Assembly: GCA_903813345.2 (NCBI GenBank)
Contig: CAIIXF020000001.1
Location: forward strand, 4,092,001-4,156,000
Direction: 5' to 3'
DNA length: 64,000 nt
Origin: Owenia fusiformis
Taxonomy: Eukaryota; Annelida; Polychaeta; Sabellida; Oweniidae
The position numbers and the translations under genes were made by a program. Shown in pieces: positions 61,323-64,000 of this stretch. The number at the start of each line of letters is the position of its first letter. Position 1 is the first letter of the stretch. The notes under the pieces are model-generated. The model had not been told where the DNA came from and searched no databases. It worked only from the letters and a program-made list of their open reading frames with translations.

Positions 61323-64000
61323 ATTTTTGCTCGTCATGCATGCATGGCCACTTATTTATGGTAACATGGGTAATAAGTTTCAAGTCGAAAGAGTGAGATT
61401 GTTGTAAACATCTTTTTCTTACTTATGTTGCTAAAACTGTGAATTTTTATAGCATTTTATAATGAGAAATTCATTGAATTCTAAGAAATTGCTTTTTGGA
61501 CTGCATCAATCAAAAATATAAATAAAAAAGGATTCAATATATATTTACACAATTTTTATGAACGAATTGTATTTATGTTGCACCATGCATCATGCACCAT
61601 GTTAGTTTGAAATAAAGTAGTAAAATAGGCACTTCGGCACTTCGATGGGGACTAGGCGGGGGCCACCTGGGTGTCTTTTAGTAGGACCCCAATAGAACAA
61701 AACCATTTTCATGAGATTTTTGAACTCAACTCTATATGATGAAGTCGAATTATTGCATCAATTTTTTATTAAATCATATAGACAAGAACAAAATAAAATA
61801 TAAATATGCACATTTCCACTGGTTGTCAACCATCAACCCAATTTTAGTTTTTGATTTATTTGAACCTTTTCAATCTCTACCTTTTCAACTTACTTACGTA
61901 CTCCCATGAAATCACATAGGCCTGCATTACTGATAAGTCATCGATAATATGCACGCAGTTTGGAAGAGTAGGCACGCAGTTTGTGATTTCTGGCTAAAAT
62001 AGGCGCGCAGTTTGTGTTTTATTACTTCTTTCTGTCATGTTCATCTGTTTTAATACGAAATATTTTGTATTGTACGGGAAAACTGGGTTGAGATTTACCT
62101 GTGGATCAAAACCCAAGTGTTTTATATTTCTGTGAAACGTGCGATATCAACTTATGTATCGGTGATCGAAAAATCGATGTCAATTTTTGGTATTAATCTG
62201 CTTATATTTTTAAACCTACGTTCATCTGGACATGCATTTCGCTATCACATGGTTGAATCATATAATCGCCACCGAATGGACGTGTTGAACTATAAAACAA
62301 TTCAGAATAAATGTCTTAAAATGACGTTTGAAAACACAGACTCCAACTGTTATGATGCAATGTTGATAGGCGCGCAGTTTGTCAGTCTTTCAAACTGCGT
62401 GCATAGTAGGCAAGCAGTTTGGCTACCGCACCGTGCCAATGTTAATAGTTTTGAAGTTGATGCCTTATCATATATTGTATCACAGTAGTCGAAATGTGGT
62501 AGTATAAATGAATTATATATATTCTCTAGGTATTTACTGTTTAGCATTTTAGTTAACTTTTTCAATGGTCTCATGAGAGAGATTACTCTCTCTATGAGTT
62601 GGTCAACATGTGAATTAAAGTTTAGATTTTGATCAAGTACTAAGCCCAGGTGTTTGTGTTTGGTGCAACTAGGAATCACATCTCCTCCTAGTTTTAAAGG
62701 GACTGGCTCTTGTAATAGTCTTCTATTTCCTGATACAAAGGTTAAGTCAGCACTTTTTTGTGCCTTAAAAGTCATCTTCCAAGTCATGGCCCAATTTGCC
62801 AAAATGTCAAGATCTCTTTGAAGTGGTTGGTGAATGTTTAAAATCTGATCAAAGCTGTCATGTGCACTATAAATAGATGTATCATCAGCAAAAATAAATG
62901 TTTTGGATAGGAGATCATCTGGTAAGTCATTAATGTAAATAAGAAATAGGAGGGGCCCGAGGACTGATCCTTGAGGTACACCTGCATTGATTTTATAGTT
63001 ATTTATATTGTGATCATTGTTATTATTATTGTTATTTGTTCCATTATTAAGATTTCCATAATTTTCAGAAGACCAATCAGATAAGCTGTTGTTGACTTTG
63101 GCTCGAACCCTTCTGTCTTTTAAATATGATGTCATTAGCTGTACAAAATTGAAATTACAACCATAGCCTTTAAGTTTCTGTATAAGTAATCTATGCGGGA
63201 CTAAATCAAAAGCGGCTGTTAAATCTAAAAAAGCTGAGCGGACATATTTATTATTATCTATATTTTCATGGATATTGTGAACAATGTTAATTAACTGGTT
63301 AACGGTGCTGTGCTTCGGGAGAAAACCACTCTGGAATTTGTATAAAAGGTTGTGTTGAAGCAGATGATCCAAAAGATGTTTGTGAATGATGGTTTCAAGA
63401 ACTTTCGAAAGGTTACTTAAGAGTGTTACCGGTCTATAGTTGCTGACAAGTTCCCTGTCTCCTTTTTTATAAATAGGAACAATAATACCTTCTTTCCATA
63501 TATCAGGGAAAGTGTTCTCTTCTAATATCTTATTAAATAGTTTACTGGTTGGTAAAGCAAGAGATCTGGCACATAGTTTTAACATTTTGTTATTAATTTC
63601 ATCAGGCCCTTGAGATTTAGTTGTGTCAAGGTCATGTAAAAGTTCAAAGACTTCTTCAGTCGTGGTTCTAAAATTTTGCATAGTATGTTGTGTTCTAAGT
63701 TGGAAGGGAGGAGTTTAGTCATCATTTATGTTAATTATGTTTTTTCCAACAAAGTATTTCATGAGAGCATTGGCTTTTTCATAGCTGGTACAGGCTGAAG
63801 TATTTAAAGTGGGATTTCTCAATACTGGTATTGTTGACACTTGATTTTTTCCAAGAAGTTCTTTTATCAATGACCAATAATCCACAGAATTTCTACTAAC
63901 ATATTCAATCTTATTAACTAGTTTTCTTTCATAATCAGATTTAGCTTCTTCTATTAACTGCTTTACTAATTGATTTTGTGTTTTGAACTTGTCTCTATAG

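Larger units (their letters stand above)
60299..62435. mobile_element. 2137-bp DNA transposon nested in the LINE, CAC ends, 5-bp TSD
   Basis: The left terminus begins CACGGAGCGGTAGGCAAACT. The inverted right terminus begins CACGGTGCGGTAGCCAAACT, and similarity continues for about 70 bp. CCAAT flanks both sides (60294-60298 and 62436-62440). Removing the element and one CCAAT restores the LINE frame across LLTLDRLHYQ, which fixes the borders. Subterminal copies of aaactgcgcgccta occur at both ends. No complete transposase is seen. CAC termini with 5-bp duplications fit Transib-like elements (inference). Confidence 0.9.
59530..63999 (-). pseudogene. LINE ORF2 (reverse transcriptase), disrupted by a DNA transposon and a stop
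   Basis: Reading leftwards from 63999, a linker region is open to a TAA at 63715-63717. The reverse transcriptase then follows in the same frame. Landmarks are IIVPIYKKGD, SNYRPVTLLSNLSKVLE, QSGFLPKHST, SAFLDLTAAFD, GVPQGSVLGPLLFLIYIND and the catalytic FADDTSIY near 62880-62900. An Asn-rich stretch near 63010-63060 comes from a GTT/ATT microsatellite between core motifs. The frame is cut at 62441 by the insertion and resumes at 60293. It ends with FCVCGDIQQTTHHFLLNCP, a CCHC-like tail common in such LINEs. It is not functional as it stands. Confidence 0.85.
59340..64000 (-). mobile_element. CR1/Jockey-group non-LTR retrotransposon (LINE), 5' part outside window
   Basis: The element lies antisense to the host gene in the intron after 59170. 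Its 3' end is a 17-base poly-A tail (T run 59340-59356 on the plus strand) after the ORF2 stop near 59530. ORF2 holds a linker, reverse transcriptase and a C-terminal Cys/His-rich tail. It is split by a 2137-bp DNA transposon at 60299-62435. The endonuclease and ORF1 would lie beyond 64000. The family call rests on sequence character, not on a search. Confidence 0.85.

Noticed and set aside
62117-62488. Plus-strand 123-codon frame across the right end of the nested transposon
   Set aside because: It crosses the terminal inverted repeat into LINE antisense sequence, so it cannot be one gene.

Overview
This window is intron-rich, AT-rich nuclear DNA from an animal, most likely a marine invertebrate. 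The evidence is dozens of short exons with GT-AG borders, extracellular EGF, TSP1 and NIDO domains, a non-LTR retrotransposon, many short inverted-repeat elements and frequent 'tacatgta' stretches. The sequence alone does not let me choose between a lophotrochozoan, an ambulacrarian and amphioxus. Nothing bacterial or viral was seen.

Layout. (1) 1-1087, + strand: the last four coding exons of a gene I do not recognise. (2) 8505-1458, - strand: thirteen exons of a secreted protein made of about five CARDB-like beta-sandwich repeats. (3) 8.5-15.2 kb: the intergenic region between two head-to-head genes, with a CCAAT-box cluster near 11.2 kb and a 2163-bp inverted-repeat transposon at 11.8-13.9 kb carrying a ~300-bp tandem array. 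(4) 15167-59170, + strand: one giant gene with 79 coding exons in view, about 16.3 kb of coding sequence or roughly 5,400 residues. Its order is signal peptide, about 32 CARDB-like repeats, four EGF-like modules, one TSP1 domain, three more EGF-like modules, then the first part of a NIDO domain. It runs past the window. (5) 59340-64000: a CR1/Jockey-group non-LTR retrotransposon, antisense in the next intron, itself split by a 2137-bp DNA transposon.

The - strand gene matches the N-terminus of the giant gene repeat by repeat. Intron phases agree and three exons have identical lengths (166, 261 and 74 bp). The two look like arms of an inverted duplication around a shared promoter region, with the left arm truncated after repeat 5. 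CARDB is known mainly from prokaryotic surface proteins. A multi-thousand-residue animal protein joining tandem CARDB-like modules to EGF, TSP1 and NIDO domains is the strongest candidate here for an undescribed system, probably a secreted matrix, mucus or adhesive protein. That function is inference.

The second theme is transposons whose ends and target-site duplications can be read directly. Three (11783-13945, 50844-51722, 60299-62435) have termini beginning CAC and exact 5-bp duplications, the pattern known for Transib/ProtoRAG-type elements. One is an almost perfect palindrome with two 435-bp arms, and another restores an open LINE reading frame when removed. All splice sites were read by eye; no database search was possible.
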